Notes: a model not told the origin generated them from the letters alone. Positions 23,183-32,540 are shown, counted from the first letter of the stretch. The stretch: 64,000 bases of DNA from an uncultured Spirochaetales bacterium (GCA_934277975.1 CAKQWE010000002.1:62001-126000), one strand, 5' to 3'. Numbers and translations are program-made.

Positions 23183-24970
23183 ATGTATTATTCAAGTGGT
23201 AACTATGAAGCGTTCGCACGTCCTAGAAAACCTGAAGGGGTCGAGAGGAAGAGTGCCTATATCGTAGGAAGCGGACTTGCCGCACTCACAGCTGCGTGCT
23301 ATCTGGTGCGTGACGGACAAATGGATGGACAGCGCATCCACATCCTTGAAAAGGACAAGATCGCTGGAGGTGCCTGCGATGGATACAAATACGAAGACGT
23401 GGGCTACGTGATGCGTGGCGGACGTGAGATGGACAACCATTTCGAGGTCATGTGGGACCTGTTCCGCTCCATTCCATCCATAGAGACACCAAACGTGAGC
23501 GTTCTGGATGAGTACTACTGGCTCAACAAGGCGGATCCCAACTATTCGCTTTGCCGTGCAACGGAGAAGTGCGGTCAGGATGCCCATACTGACAAGAAGT
23601 TTGGCCTGTCGGACAAGGGCGCAATGGAGATCATGAAGCTCTTCATGACTCCAAACGAAGAGCTTCAGGATAAGCGGATAGACGAAGTTTTCGACGACGA
23701 AGTCTTCAATTCCAATTTCTGGCTCTACTGGCGCACCATGTTCGCATTCGAGAACTGGCACAGCGCACTTGAAATGAAGCTCTACATCCAACGCTACATC
23801 CACCACATTGGAGGTCTTCCAGACTTCACTGCACTTAGATTCACAAAGTACAACCAGTACGAATCTATGATCCTTCCAATGATCAAGTATCTGGAGAAGG
23901 CCAATGTGAAGTTCGAGTTTGGGACGAAGGTCCTCAACGTCAAGTTCCGCAGTACAGGCGAAGGCGACGACCAGAAGAAGGTTGCAACTGCAATCGAGGT
24001 CGAGCGCAATGGCAAGAAGGAGAAGATAGCCCTCACAGAGGACGACCTTGTATTCATAACCAACGGCGGATGCGTTGAGAACTCAAGCATGGGCTCCCAG
24101 AACGAGCCAGCGAAGTTCAACACTGCCCTGAAGGAAGGCGGTGGCTGGGACATGTGGAAGAGGATTGCAGCCCAGGACCCTGCATTTGGACATCCTGAGA
24201 AGTTCTGCAGCCGTCCTGACCTTTGCAACTGGGAGAGTGCCACAATCGAGACTTTGGACTGCAAGATCCTTCCATACATAGAGAAGATCTGCAAGCGCGA
24301 CCCACTGAGCGGTAAGGTCGTCACAGGCGGCATAGTGACCGTCAAGGACTCCTCTTGGCTCATGAGCTGGACCATAAACCGCCAGCCTCAGTTCCGCGAG
24401 CAGCCAAAGGGTCACGTCCTTGTATGGCTCTACGGCCTCTTCTCCGAGAAGGAAGGCGACTACGTGAAGAAGCCAATGCGCGACTGCACAGGCCGTGAGA
24501 TATGCATGGAATGGCTGTACCACATTGGCGTTCCAGTCGACTTGATCGACGACTACGCAACCAACCACGCCAACACTGTCCCTGTCATGATGCCGTACAT
24601 AGACGCCTTCTTCATGCCCCGTGCATACGGAGACAGACCTCTTGTCGTGCCAAAGGGAGCCGTGAACTTCGCATTCCTTGGTCAGTTCGCCGAGACCCCG
24701 CGCGACACCATCTTCACGACAGAATACTCAATGCGCACAGGAATGGAGGCCGTCTACACGCTTCTTGGCGTTGACCGCGGTGTGCCCGAGGTATGGGGTA
24801 GCGTCTATGATATTCGTGCCCTCCTTGACGCCACAGTCAAACTCCGCGACGGCAAGAAGATAACCGACATGGACACCAACCTCCTGGAACGCATCGCCCT
24901 CAAGACGATTCTTGGCAAGGTCAAGGATACCGATGTCGAGAAGCTCCTCAAGGAGTACAAGGTAATCTAG
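23183..24970 (+). CDS. ohyA: Oleate hydratase (myosin-cross-reactive antigen family)
   Basis: 595 residues, FAD enzyme adding water to unsaturated fatty acids, a membrane-stress detoxification route in gut bacteria. Dinucleotide motif GSGLAALTAA (about 29-38), acidic E at the end of the ADP site, and the conserved RGGREMDNHFE (79-89) with the catalytic-region Glu. Full length. TAGGAGG before ATG. A strong terminator follows at 25016. Monocistronic. Confidence 0.95.
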   Translation: MYYSSGNYEAFARPRKPEGVERKSAYIVGSGLAALTAACYLVRDGQMDGQRIHILEKDKIAGGACDGYKYEDVGYVMRGGREMDNHFEVMWDLFRSIPSIETPNVSVLDEYYWLNKADPNYSLCRATEKCGQDAHTDKKFGLSDKGAMEIMKLFMTPNEELQDKRIDEVFDDEVFNSNFWLYWRTMFAFENWHSALEMKLYIQRYIHHIGGLPDFTALRFTKYNQYESMILPMIKYLEKANVKFEFGTKVLNVKFRSTGEGDDQKKVATAIEVERNGKKEKIALTEDDLVFITNGGCVENSSMGSQNEPAKFNTALKEGGGWDMWKRIAAQDPAFGHPEKFCSRPDLCNWESATIETLDCKILPYIEKICKRDPLSGKVVTGGIVTVKDSSWLMSWTINRQPQFREQPKGHVLVWLYGLFSEKEGDYVKKPMRDCTGREICMEWLYHIGVPVDLIDDYATNHANTVPVMMPYIDAFFMPRAYGDRPLVVPKGAVNFAFLGQFAETPRDTIFTTEYSMRTGMEAVYTLLGVDRGVPEVWGSVYDIRALLDATVKLRDGKKITDMDTNLLERIALKTILGKVKDTDVEKLLKEYKVI

Positions 24971-25015
24971 GCCGTTTTGAAAGTTTTTCTTCAGAAGAAC
25001 TTATTTGAAAAGACG

Positions 25016-25046
25016 CAGGCCCGCATTCAAGCGGGCCTGTACTTTT
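25016..25046 (+). terminator. Rho-independent terminator of oleate hydratase
   Basis: CAGGCCCGC / GCGGGCCTG, perfect 9-bp stem with loop ATTCAA, followed by TACTTTT. Confidence 0.85.
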
Positions 25047-25055
25047 CATCGTCCA

Positions 25056-25200
25056 TCAGGTTTTGAGGATTGCCTTGACCTCTTCGACTGGAATTGCGGC
25101 ATATTGTGAAATCTTATCCTCGGAGACGCCATCTGCATACATGGCCTTGTCCTTCAGCTTCTGTATGCTGACAAAGTCATCGGATATGGAAAGGCTGTTG
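25056..25200 (-). pseudogene. C-terminal relic of an Rpn/PD-(D/E)XK-type gene
   Basis: The minus strand encodes about 45 codons ending at TGA 25056 that read KLKDKAMYADGVSEDK and then ISQYAAIPVEEVKAIL, the helical tail typical of Rpn-family nucleases (compare IAKAANLSVEEVNRI at the end of the gene at 25628). The catalytic part is missing; upstream the frame meets a stop and the sequence changes to a plus-strand relic. Confidence 0.5.
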
Positions 25201-25205
25201 CACAG

Positions 25206-25517
25206 GACCATATGCATCCTAGAGTCGTATTCGAAGATCCTTCAAGGCTTTCGGCTTTGGACTTGACTCCAGAGCAGACACAATTCTTCACGGATCCCCA
25301 GAACTACAATAGCGTTTTGAATCTGCAGCTTCTTGAGTCGGTCGAGAACGCTGCGAAGAACGATGCCCCATTGGCGGATTGGGCTCAATCGAGAGGTTTC
25401 AAGAACTACGAGTTGCTTGTCGAGCCAAATATGAGTCTGGACATCAAGGATTTTGAAGCGTTCATTGAATCGAGGAAACGAGTCCTCAAGAATAGACTGA
25501 AGGGTTTGTTCAAATAG
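25206..25517 (+). pseudogene. C-terminal relic of a DUF262/HNH (GmrSD-like) endonuclease
   Basis: The plus strand reads DHMHPRVVFEDPSRL, then FFTDPQNYNSVLNLQLLESV, APLADWAQSRGF and DFEAFIESRKRVLKNRLK. This is the HNH catalytic DHxxP region and tail of GmrSD/DUF262-type modification-dependent endonucleases, which run to 500 or more residues. The N-terminal domain is absent, and no ribosome site precedes the first ATG. Confidence 0.6.
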
Positions 25518-25583
25518 ACAACAAAATGCAATATCGTATTGAACTTTTTTTGGCGGGTATATGCAATTTTGTTCAATAGAACG

Positions 25584-25608
25584 GGCGGAGTAGGGTTAAC
25601 CCTCCGCC
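25584..25608. terminator. Hairpin after the HNH relic
   Basis: GGCGGAG / CTCCGCC with inner palindrome GGGTTAACCC. It separates the HNH relic from the convergent Rpn gene. The T-run is weak on both sides. Confidence 0.45.
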
Positions 25609-25627
25609 TATTCTGTGTTCCTAGTAG

Positions 25628-26542
25628 TTACTGAATTCTATTGACTTCTTCAACGCTTAGATTCGCAGCTTTTGCTATGACATCAACAGGGACTCCTTGT
25701 TCCTTGAAACTTTTGACCATGCGGCTTGTGGCGTTGGCTTCTCCAATCGAAACACCCTCGGCTCTGCCAATTGAGATTCCTTCAGCACGACCTTCGGTAA
25801 TCCCCTCGGCCTTTCCTTCCTTGTATTTCTCAATGAGGTTCAGTTCGTACTTCATATAGCCCTGCCTCCAGCCCTCGTCCCCGTTTATGTCAAGCACGCA
25901 TTCGTCCAGCTTCTCCACGAACTCGTTGCCGCTGTCCTTGCCCGTACCTATGGATTCGATCCCTCCGTTGAGGTATCCGAAGAACGCATCCAGATTCGTG
26001 CTCAGGTCTCCAACGGAGCCCTTGGTGTTCAGGAACATGATACAGCGGCCGTCGCCGAGCGGCAAGTCCTTGTCCTCCTCGCATATGGAGCGGAACGTGT
26101 ATCTCGTCAGACCTTCATGGAAGGGGTCGAACATGCATATGAATATCACATAGCTGTCCTTGAGCTGTTCGTACTCAAGCCCCTTGTCCAGCATGTTGGC
26201 ATCCATCATTGACGAATACATCCTTGTCCTTCTTGGAAGGTTGCCCTTGTCCGCCTTCTGTATCTCAATGTCGTATACGGTGTCCCCGTCCTCGAAGTAG
26301 ACGTCAAGGCGAATGCTCTTGTTGCCTGGATTGAACGCCATGTACTTCTGTGCCTCCAGGGAGAGGCCGTCCTCGTAGACTATGTCCCTTATCCTGCGTC
26401 CTTCGAATATTGTCTCAAGCAGCCCTATGCATAGGTCCTTGCGGCGCATGACCTCCGCGAACATTGCATCGTTCTCAAGGGGTATGTCCCTTCTGTTCGC
26501 CCTTCCGAAAACCCTCTGTGAACCGTTGTGTCTCTTGACCAT
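25628..26542 (-). CDS. Rpn-family PD-(D/E)XK nuclease / putative transposase
   Basis: 304 residues. The N-terminal nuclease core has RLDVYFEDGDTVYDIEIQ (Asp then ExQ), as in Rpn and PDDEXK_2 proteins linked to recombination. Near the C-terminus is a run of short GRAEGISIG-like repeats followed by a helical tail. AGGAGGTG precedes ATG. These genes multiply in spirochaete genomes; the relic at 25056 is probably a broken relative. Confidence 0.85.
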   Translation of the reverse strand: MVKRHNGSQRVFGRANRRDIPLENDAMFAEVMRRKDLCIGLLETIFEGRRIRDIVYEDGLSLEAQKYMAFNPGNKSIRLDVYFEDGDTVYDIEIQKADKGNLPRRTRMYSSMMDANMLDKGLEYEQLKDSYVIFICMFDPFHEGLTRYTFRSICEEDKDLPLGDGRCIMFLNTKGSVGDLSTNLDAFFGYLNGGIESIGTGKDSGNEFVEKLDECVLDINGDEGWRQGYMKYELNLIEKYKEGKAEGITEGRAEGISIGRAEGVSIGEANATSRMVKSFKEQGVPVDVIAKAANLSVEEVNRIQ

Positions 26543-26886
26543 GGAAACACCTCCTGGAAAGTAACGTTGAAGGCTCGCAAGAGCCCTTCATATTACCAAT
26601 TCCAAAAAACCTGCAATTTCCATTCACGGTTTTTGAAAGTTTTTTGAAGAACACGAATAACTCATTGTCACATAAAATAATGTTTTCATAGAAAAAGTGA
26701 CGGAGATGTCACTTTTTGAAGTAGAAAACGAATTTCAGGACACATCGAATGTTCTATTCAATCATGGACGGGATGCGTTTCTTCTTTTTTTATAAATTTG
26801 GGGCGTTTAGGAAGAGAATTTTCTTCAGCAGTTTCGTTTTTTTCGTTTACTGAAGAAACCTAGCGGTAAAACTACACGATCCAGCT
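26543..26886. repeat. Intergenic region with two hairpins related to the four-arm family
   Basis: It holds AAAAAGTGAC (26692-26701)/GTCACTTTTT (26708-26717), a perfect 10-bp stem with another GTCAC at 26667. A second pair is TTTCTTCAG (26820-26828)/CTGAAGAAA (26850-26858) around a 21-base spacer with CGAAAAAAACGAAAC on the minus strand, and degenerate further arms lie near 26780-26818. The second closely repeats the spacing and spacer of the 82-bp elements with new arms. A TTTTGAAAGTT MITE relic lies at 26630. Confidence 0.5.
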
Positions 26887-29800
26887 TTAGCTCTCCGGGG
26901 TGGCTATCTCAAGGACTCCCATGGGGCAGGCCTTGGCGCATTGGCCGCAGGCTATGCACTTCTTGGAGACGTGCATGACGGGGTCTTCAACCATGAGGCC
27001 GAACGGGCAGGCTTCACGGCACTTGCCACAGTCGTTGCACATCTTGAGGTCCACGACGCACACTCCAAACTGATTGCGGCTTATGGCCTTCTGAGGGCAG
27101 GCGTCTGCACAGCGTCCGCACTGTATGCACGTTACAGGCCTTGTTATGAGACCCTGTATGCCGCTTTGGTTGCCAACGCCCTTTTTTTCGCGTACCTGAA
27201 GGAACGCAAGGGATGCCTTCTCCTGCTTGAAGAAGATCTTGGAGCAGGTACGTACACATTCAAGACATCCTATGCAGCGTGCATTCTTGTTTACGGCAAG
27301 GCTCTTGACCTTTCTCTTCACCGCAGAGCTTTCGTCCAAACTGTATGGAGTGTTCTCTATTGGAAGGGAGAAGCGCTTTATTCCGTCGAGCCTGTAGTAG
27401 GCGTCTGCTATGCATGGAGCCGTTGGAATGGATGTGATCTCTCCAAGACCCTTTCCTCCATTTGCAATGTCCAGGCCGGGTTTCTCTATGATTACAGGCA
27501 CTATGTCAGGAACTTCATCCGCTCTGAAAAGTCCAAGAGAACCGTACTTTGCAAGTGGCTTGCAGTCCTTGAGTGGGTAGTTCTCCCTAAGGGCATAGCC
27601 GGTTCCCATTATGACGCCACCTTCAATCTGGCCTTCCACGTTGGTTGGGTTTATGGCCCGTCCTACATCGTGGGCGGCTATTATCCTGTCTATCTTGTGG
27701 GTCTTCTCGTCAAGCACTGCAACCTGTGTTGCATAGCCGTAGGCGACGTGGCTTTTTGGGTGTGGCTTGTCGCTGCCAAACGGATCCGTCTGGGCCAAGT
27801 ATTCTGCATAGAATTCACGGCCTTCGAGTGCTTTAAGGACATCGTCTGGTGTCATGGAGTTTGCAGCAGAACTGGAGAATCCTCCAAGGGACGAATTCTC
27901 AAGAACATCGGCCTTGGTTGCGTTGCTGCCAACTATCTCGTCTATTGCAGCCCTAAGCTGTAGGGAGGCCCGTCGTGCGGCTTCGCCTGTGACGGTGGTG
28001 TGCCTTGAGCCTGATGTCGTGCCGCTGTCCGGGGCCTTGAGGGTGTTGGGTTTCTCTTCAACGACCAGTTCTTCTGGAAGGCCAGTGATGTCACATACGA
28101 TTTGCTTGAGTATGGTGCACAACCCTTGTCCAATGCAGGAGCCGCCGCAGTGGATGACGACGTGGCCTCCACGTATTTCAAGGTCAACACGGCCAAAATC
28201 CAAAAGGCCAACGCCAACTCCTGCGTTCTTCATGGCGCATGCGATGCCTGCATACCTGTTGGATTCGTACTCGACCTTGACTGCTTCAAGCGTCTCCACC
28301 AGGCCTGTTGCGTTGTCGACGATTTGGCCGTTTGGAAGCGACTGGCCTGGCCTTATGGCGTTGCGGTATCGTATCTCCCAGTGGGATATGCCAATTTCAT
28401 CTGCAACGTGGTTGAGCATGGATTCTATGGCAAAGCAGGTCTGGGTGACGCCAAAGCCTCTGAACGCACCCGCAGGTGGGTTGTTGGTGTAGTAGGCGTA
28501 CCCGTCTATCTGGAAGTTCTCATAGTTGTATGGTCCCGATGCATGCGTACACGCCCTTTGCAGGACTGGAAGTCCAAGCGAGGCGTATGCACCGGTGTCT
28601 GCAATTACGGTTGCCTTGAGACCTTGGATTATGCCGTTTTCATCGCATCCAAGAGTGAAGTCCATGTCCATTGGGTGTCGCTTTGGATGCACCAGGATGC
28701 TTTCCTGTCTTGTGAGCTTCATCTTGCATGGTCGCTTGGTCAGTATGGCGGCAAGTGCGCTCAGGTGCTGCACCGTCACGTCCTCCTTGCCTCCAAAGCC
28801 ACCGCCAACATAGCAGTTCTCAACCACGACCTTCTCAGGGGGAAGTCCCAGCATAGGAGCCGTCTCCCGTCTTGTGTCATAGACGCTCTGGTCCGTGGAA
28901 TAGATCTTTACTCCTGTGACCTTGCCAGTGAACTTGGAATCGTCTTTTGATGAGGCGCTTTCTGGATCGTCCACAATTGGGAAGGCCACAGCCGCCTCTG
29001 GCTCAAGGAACGCATGTTCGGTCCAAGGGGTGGAGTACTTTTCATGCAGCACATATTTTGACTTCGCCAATGCAGCCTCTACGTCTCCACGGTCAACGTG
29101 CGTATGTCCAAGGAGGTTCCCACCTTCTCGTTCCTCGTGGACCTTTGGAGCATCCTCCTTCATGGCCTCGTATGGCGACGAGACGAATGGAAGCACTTCG
29201 TACTGGACCTTCACCAGTTCCGCAGCCTTGCGTGCATCATCGTAGGTCTCTCCTGCAACTATGCATATCACATCGCCAAGGTATCTCGTGATGCCTCCAA
29301 CAGGAATCATTGCATCCCAATCCTTGAGTATATGGCCAACCTTTGCGTTGCCTGGAATGTCCTGCGCCGTGAAGATTCCAAATAAACCGTTTGCGTCCAT
29401 TGCGAGCGAGGTGTCAATGGAAAGAACCCTTGCACGCGGGTACCTGGACCTGACAGCCACGACGTGCAGCATGTCGTCTGCATAGATGTCGTCTGGATAG
29501 ACGCCCCTGCCTGTGACCTTGTCCACGACATCCACTCGTGGGATGCGCTGGCCTATGCGCCAGTTATGGTCCTTCTTTATGCCTGCATCTTCACATTTCA
29601 AGCCATCGTCTGCAAGGCCGATATCCTTGTTCTTGTCGTTTTCTGCATCCTCTCTGAACATCTTCGCCGCAAGCTCCACGGCTTTTGCGATCTTTGCATA
29701 GCCCGTGCAACGGCATATGTTGTTCCTGAGGGCGTGCCTTATCTCCTTCTCCGTAGGGGCGGGGTTCTCGTCCAAAAGCGCCTTTGAGCATATCACCATG

Positions 29801-30102
29801 CCAGGTATGCAGAACCCGCATTGCACCGCACCAGCCTCTCCAAAGGCCTGTGTGAAAACGTCCTTCTCCCTTTTTGTCAGTCCCTCTACGGTCCTTATGG
29901 ACCTACCTTCCATGTCGGACACCATTAGGGTGCAGGCCTTTACGGCCTTGCCATCCACCAGGATGGTGCATGTTCCGCATGCGCCCTCCGAGCAACCATC
30001 TTTGACAGATGTCAAACGAAGGTCGTCCCTAAGATATCTTATGAGTTTTTTGTCATATTCCACAACAACAGGACTATCGTTTACGGAAAAGCTTGTACTC
30101 AC
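26887..30102 (-). CDS. Single-chain molybdenum hydroxylase (xanthine dehydrogenase family) fused to ferredoxin domains
   Basis: 1071 residues, GTG start with GGGAG seven bases upstream. Order: N-terminal [2Fe-2S] with C-x4-C-x2-C at 37-45 and Cys 57, second [2Fe-2S] with CGFC and CRC (about 95-135), molybdopterin-binding part (about 170-940) with GGGFGGKED, AGAFRGFG and the catalytic Glu in KGLGEITSIPTAP, then four C-x2-C-x2/3-C motifs (CIGCLEC, CIQCGRC, CNDCGKC, CIACGQC) in the last 125 residues. It resembles selenium-dependent xanthine dehydrogenases of anaerobes. There is no FAD subunit, so electrons probably leave through the ferredoxin part. Substrate purine or other N-heterocycle is inference. 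No xdh accessory genes adjoin. Confidence 0.85.
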   Translation of the reverse strand: MSTSFSVNDSPVVVEYDKKLIRYLRDDLRLTSVKDGCSEGACGTCTILVDGKAVKACTLMVSDMEGRSIRTVEGLTKREKDVFTQAFGEAGAVQCGFCIPGMVICSKALLDENPAPTEKEIRHALRNNICRCTGYAKIAKAVELAAKMFREDAENDKNKDIGLADDGLKCEDAGIKKDHNWRIGQRIPRVDVVDKVTGRGVYPDDIYADDMLHVVAVRSRYPRARVLSIDTSLAMDANGLFGIFTAQDIPGNAKVGHILKDWDAMIPVGGITRYLGDVICIVAGETYDDARKAAELVKVQYEVLPFVSSPYEAMKEDAPKVHEEREGGNLLGHTHVDRGDVEAALAKSKYVLHEKYSTPWTEHAFLEPEAAVAFPIVDDPESASSKDDSKFTGKVTGVKIYSTDQSVYDTRRETAPMLGLPPEKVVVENCYVGGGFGGKEDVTVQHLSALAAILTKRPCKMKLTRQESILVHPKRHPMDMDFTLGCDENGIIQGLKATVIADTGAYASLGLPVLQRACTHASGPYNYENFQIDGYAYYTNNPPAGAFRGFGVTQTCFAIESMLNHVADEIGISHWEIRYRNAIRPGQSLPNGQIVDNATGLVETLEAVKVEYESNRYAGIACAMKNAGVGVGLLDFGRVDLEIRGGHVVIHCGGSCIGQGLCTILKQIVCDITGLPEELVVEEKPNTLKAPDSGTTSGSRHTTVTGEAARRASLQLRAAIDEIVGSNATKADVLENSSLGGFSSSAANSMTPDDVLKALEGREFYAEYLAQTDPFGSDKPHPKSHVAYGYATQVAVLDEKTHKIDRIIAAHDVGRAINPTNVEGQIEGGVIMGTGYALRENYPLKDCKPLAKYGSLGLFRADEVPDIVPVIIEKPGLDIANGGKGLGEITSIPTAPCIADAYYRLDGIKRFSLPIENTPYSLDESSAVKRKVKSLAVNKNARCIGCLECVRTCSKIFFKQEKASLAFLQVREKKGVGNQSGIQGLITRPVTCIQCGRCADACPQKAISRNQFGVCVVDLKMCNDCGKCREACPFGLMVEDPVMHVSKKCIACGQCAKACPMGVLEIATPES

Positions 30103-30355
30103 ACCTTCATCTCCCTATGAATGCCAATGCCACTATTGCTTAGGATGCAATGCAGTATTGCCAAGACATCGAAATTGTAGGCTACGGGAGAACGCATGTC
30201 AAAGAAAAAATGAGTTTTTGTTGCAGTTTGTTGCCTTTGGAACCCAGTCCTCACTATGTCCATTACGCTCACTACTTTCGTCAATATGCTTTGATCCTCC
30301 GTTGAAACCGTTTGAGACTTGTGCATCTGCACTGGATTTGTGATAGAATCAAAGC
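30103..30355. other. Divergent intergenic region xdh / sbcB
   Basis: No RNA or operator found. TAGAAT at 30344-30349 ends six bases before the sbcB start, with a weak TTGTGC 19 bases upstream. Confidence 0.35.
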
Positions 30356-31771
30356 ATGTTTACACAGGACAGTTTCTTTTGGTATGACCTCGAGACCTTT
30401 GGCCTCTCACCATTCTATGACAGAATAGCGCAGTTCGCTGGGCAGCGGACGGACATGGACCTCAACCCAATAGGGGACCCGGTGATACTCTATTGCAGAT
30501 TGGCAGCCGACTACGTCCCTGACCCACAGGCCTGTCTTGTCACAGGCATCACTCCACAGGAGGTCAAGGCAAAGGGGATTCCTGAAAGCGAGTTCGCCCA
30601 AAGGATAAACGAGCTTTTCAGCGTGCCTAATACATGCGTATGCGGCTTCAACACCCTAAAGTTCGACGATGAGTTCATACGAAACCTCTTCTACCGCAAC
30701 TTCATAGACCCATATGAGAGGGAGTGGCGCAACGGGTGCTCAAGATGGGACATCATAGACCTTGTGCGCGCCTCACACGACCTCAGACCCCAAGGCATAC
30801 GTTGGCCGAATCCAAAGGCCAACGGAAACCCCGTCTTCAAACTCACTGAACTCACAGCCGCCAACGGAATAGAGCAGATAGGCGCACATGATGCAATGGT
30901 TGATGTAAATGCAACCATTGCCGTTGCAAGGCTCATAAAGGAGAAGCAACCAAGGCTGTTCAAGCACTACCTCAAGCTCAGAAGCAAAGTGGAGGTGCGC
31001 AACTACCTGAATCCCCAGGAGACTCCAAAGCCGGTGCTCCACACCTGCGCGCAGTTCACAAATCCAAAGGGTTGTACGTCCCTTATCGTTCCAATCACCC
31101 CTCATGCAAAGAACGAGAACACCATAGTGTGCTTCGACCTTTCGCAGGATGTGACGCCACTTCTGTGCGCAAAGAGCGAGGACATCTACAGGACCCCTGG
31201 AATAATGAAGGTTGCGGTCAACAAGGTGCCGTTCCTGTCTGAAATGAACGCATTGGACGAAGGTGGATACAATAGGCTGGGAATCGATTTCCAGGAGTGC
31301 ATGGAGCGCTACAACACCATACTGTTCAACCGCCCGCTTCTCATTGAGAAGATACGCGCAAACGACTCTGATTCCTACGAGACTGCTGACGATCCTGACT
31401 ATGCAATATACTCCAAGTTCTTCACGGACCATGACAAGAGGCTGTTCGCGGTCATCCGCAGTACACCACCTGAGCAGAGGCTTTCGCTCAACCTGGACTT
31501 CGAAGACCCCCGTTGCCCGCAAATGCTGTGGCGCCATGTATGCCGCAGCTATCCAACGCTTTTGGATGCTGAGAACCTGAAGAAATGGAAGTCCTTCGCC
31601 TCCACGAGGCTGCTCTGTCCTCCAGGCAACGAGATAAACGATGTGAATTTCGTGGAGCGCAAGCTCGACGAAAAGCTTGCAGACACCAGCCTTGATCCCA
31701 GGGACAAGCAGGTGTTGGCGAAGCTCAAGGAGTACATCGTCTCCCTCAAACGCTATCTTGGAATGAAATGA
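30356..31771 (+). CDS. sbcB: Exodeoxyribonuclease I
   Basis: 471 residues, 3'-5' single-strand DNA exonuclease of recombination and mismatch repair. DEDD motifs: YDLETFG (about 10), NTLKFDDEF (about 97) and HDAMVDVNAT (about 180), followed by the SH3-like and C-terminal helical parts of ExoI. No Shine-Dalgarno sequence precedes ATG; the -10 TAGAAT ends six bases upstream, so the mRNA may be leaderless. Confidence 0.92.
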   Translation: MFTQDSFFWYDLETFGLSPFYDRIAQFAGQRTDMDLNPIGDPVILYCRLAADYVPDPQACLVTGITPQEVKAKGIPESEFAQRINELFSVPNTCVCGFNTLKFDDEFIRNLFYRNFIDPYEREWRNGCSRWDIIDLVRASHDLRPQGIRWPNPKANGNPVFKLTELTAANGIEQIGAHDAMVDVNATIAVARLIKEKQPRLFKHYLKLRSKVEVRNYLNPQETPKPVLHTCAQFTNPKGCTSLIVPITPHAKNENTIVCFDLSQDVTPLLCAKSEDIYRTPGIMKVAVNKVPFLSEMNALDEGGYNRLGIDFQECMERYNTILFNRPLLIEKIRANDSDSYETADDPDYAIYSKFFTDHDKRLFAVIRSTPPEQRLSLNLDFEDPRCPQMLWRHVCRSYPTLLDAENLKKWKSFASTRLLCPPGNEINDVNFVERKLDEKLADTSLDPRDKQVLAKLKEYIVSLKRYLGMK

Positions 31772-31859
31772 TTGGATTCTGAAAGGAACCAACACTGACC
31801 TTGCGAACCGACTTGCGAATCTCTTACGAAAAAACTTGAAAACAGAGAGGAATGGGGCT

Positions 31860-31865
31860 TATAGT
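31860..31865 (+). promoter_or_regulatory. -10 box of the secreted protein gene
   Basis: TATAGT, paired with TTGAAA at 31836-31841 over 18 bases. The ATG follows after nine bases, giving a very short leader. Confidence 0.5.
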
Positions 31866-31874
31866 TTACTGAGA

Positions 31875-32540
31875 ATGGTTAGACGCTGTTTTGTATTTGT
31901 TCTGATAGCTTCGTTCGCATTCACGGGTCTCTATGCCGCAGATTCAGAGCTGCCTCCTACAACGGAGGAGGTTGGCGATGCCTTGACTGTCATAATGGAC
32001 TGTCTCTCTGCATCCATAGTCACATCCTGCACGGATTCCAGCATAACGCTTCCAAACTGCACGGTGTCCGTTGGACAGACATCCAAGCTTCCTCTTAGGG
32101 TCGCATACTTTCTTGCGGACCCCTCGGAATACGTGGAGGCTCTGGCTCCCGCCGCAGAGGGTGGAAACTTCCTGTCGTCATTCCTGTCTTTCCTCAACAA
32201 CGCAATGGAGGATCCTCTGGTGTCGGCGGTGTATGTGGCCATGGCGTCCAGGGGCTACGGCGATGGGGACTACCTCTTGTCGGGATCCATTACGTTCAGC
32301 TATCCGGAAGGGGTCACGTTCGACGACGTGATGGAGGTTTGGACGACTAGGCAGAACACTGGGCAAAGCATAGACATGACGGTTGAAATGAGGGTCTACG
32401 GATTTGCCATGGCCCGCCCGCTCTACGTCACAGGCAACTTCACAATGGGGGTTGACGATGGAGGAGACATCGTCGTCAGCTCCGTTGGAGAATACACGAT
32501 AAACAGCCACACATTCGTGAATGGAGAATTTAGGTTTTAG
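31875..32540 (+). CDS. Secreted protein of unknown function
   Basis: 221 residues from ATG 31875. A clear signal peptide (MVRRCFVFVLIASFAFTGLY then AA cleavage) precedes a beta-rich domain of about 200 residues with two cysteines near its start. I recognise no family. A TTG 39 bases upstream is open but coincides with the promoter -35 and would bury the signal peptide, so I reject it. It has no good ribosome site. Hexokinase follows after 83 bases. Confidence 0.6.
   Translation: MVRRCFVFVLIASFAFTGLYAADSELPPTTEEVGDALTVIMDCLSASIVTSCTDSSITLPNCTVSVGQTSKLPLRVAYFLADPSEYVEALAPAAEGGNFLSSFLSFLNNAMEDPLVSAVYVAMASRGYGDGDYLLSGSITFSYPEGVTFDDVMEVWTTRQNTGQSIDMTVEMRVYGFAMARPLYVTGNFTMGVDDGGDIVVSSVGEYTINSHTFVNGEFRF

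Noticed and set aside
25110..25205. Upstream extension of the HNH relic on the plus strand
   Set aside because: The frame is open from about 25110, but the same bases encode the more convincing Rpn-type tail on the minus strand, so I start the relic at the DHxHP motif.
26941..27963. 340-codon plus-strand frame opposite the molybdenum hydroxylase
   Set aside because: Antisense of a strongly conserved gene; the translation is low-similarity, Cys/Tyr-rich shadow sequence without a ribosome site.
30773..31795. 340-codon minus-strand frame opposite sbcB
   Set aside because: Shadow of exonuclease I, whose DEDD motifs are intact on the plus strand.
31836..31874. TTG start 13 codons upstream for the secreted protein
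   Set aside because: It coincides with the -35 box and would put a charged stretch before the signal peptide.
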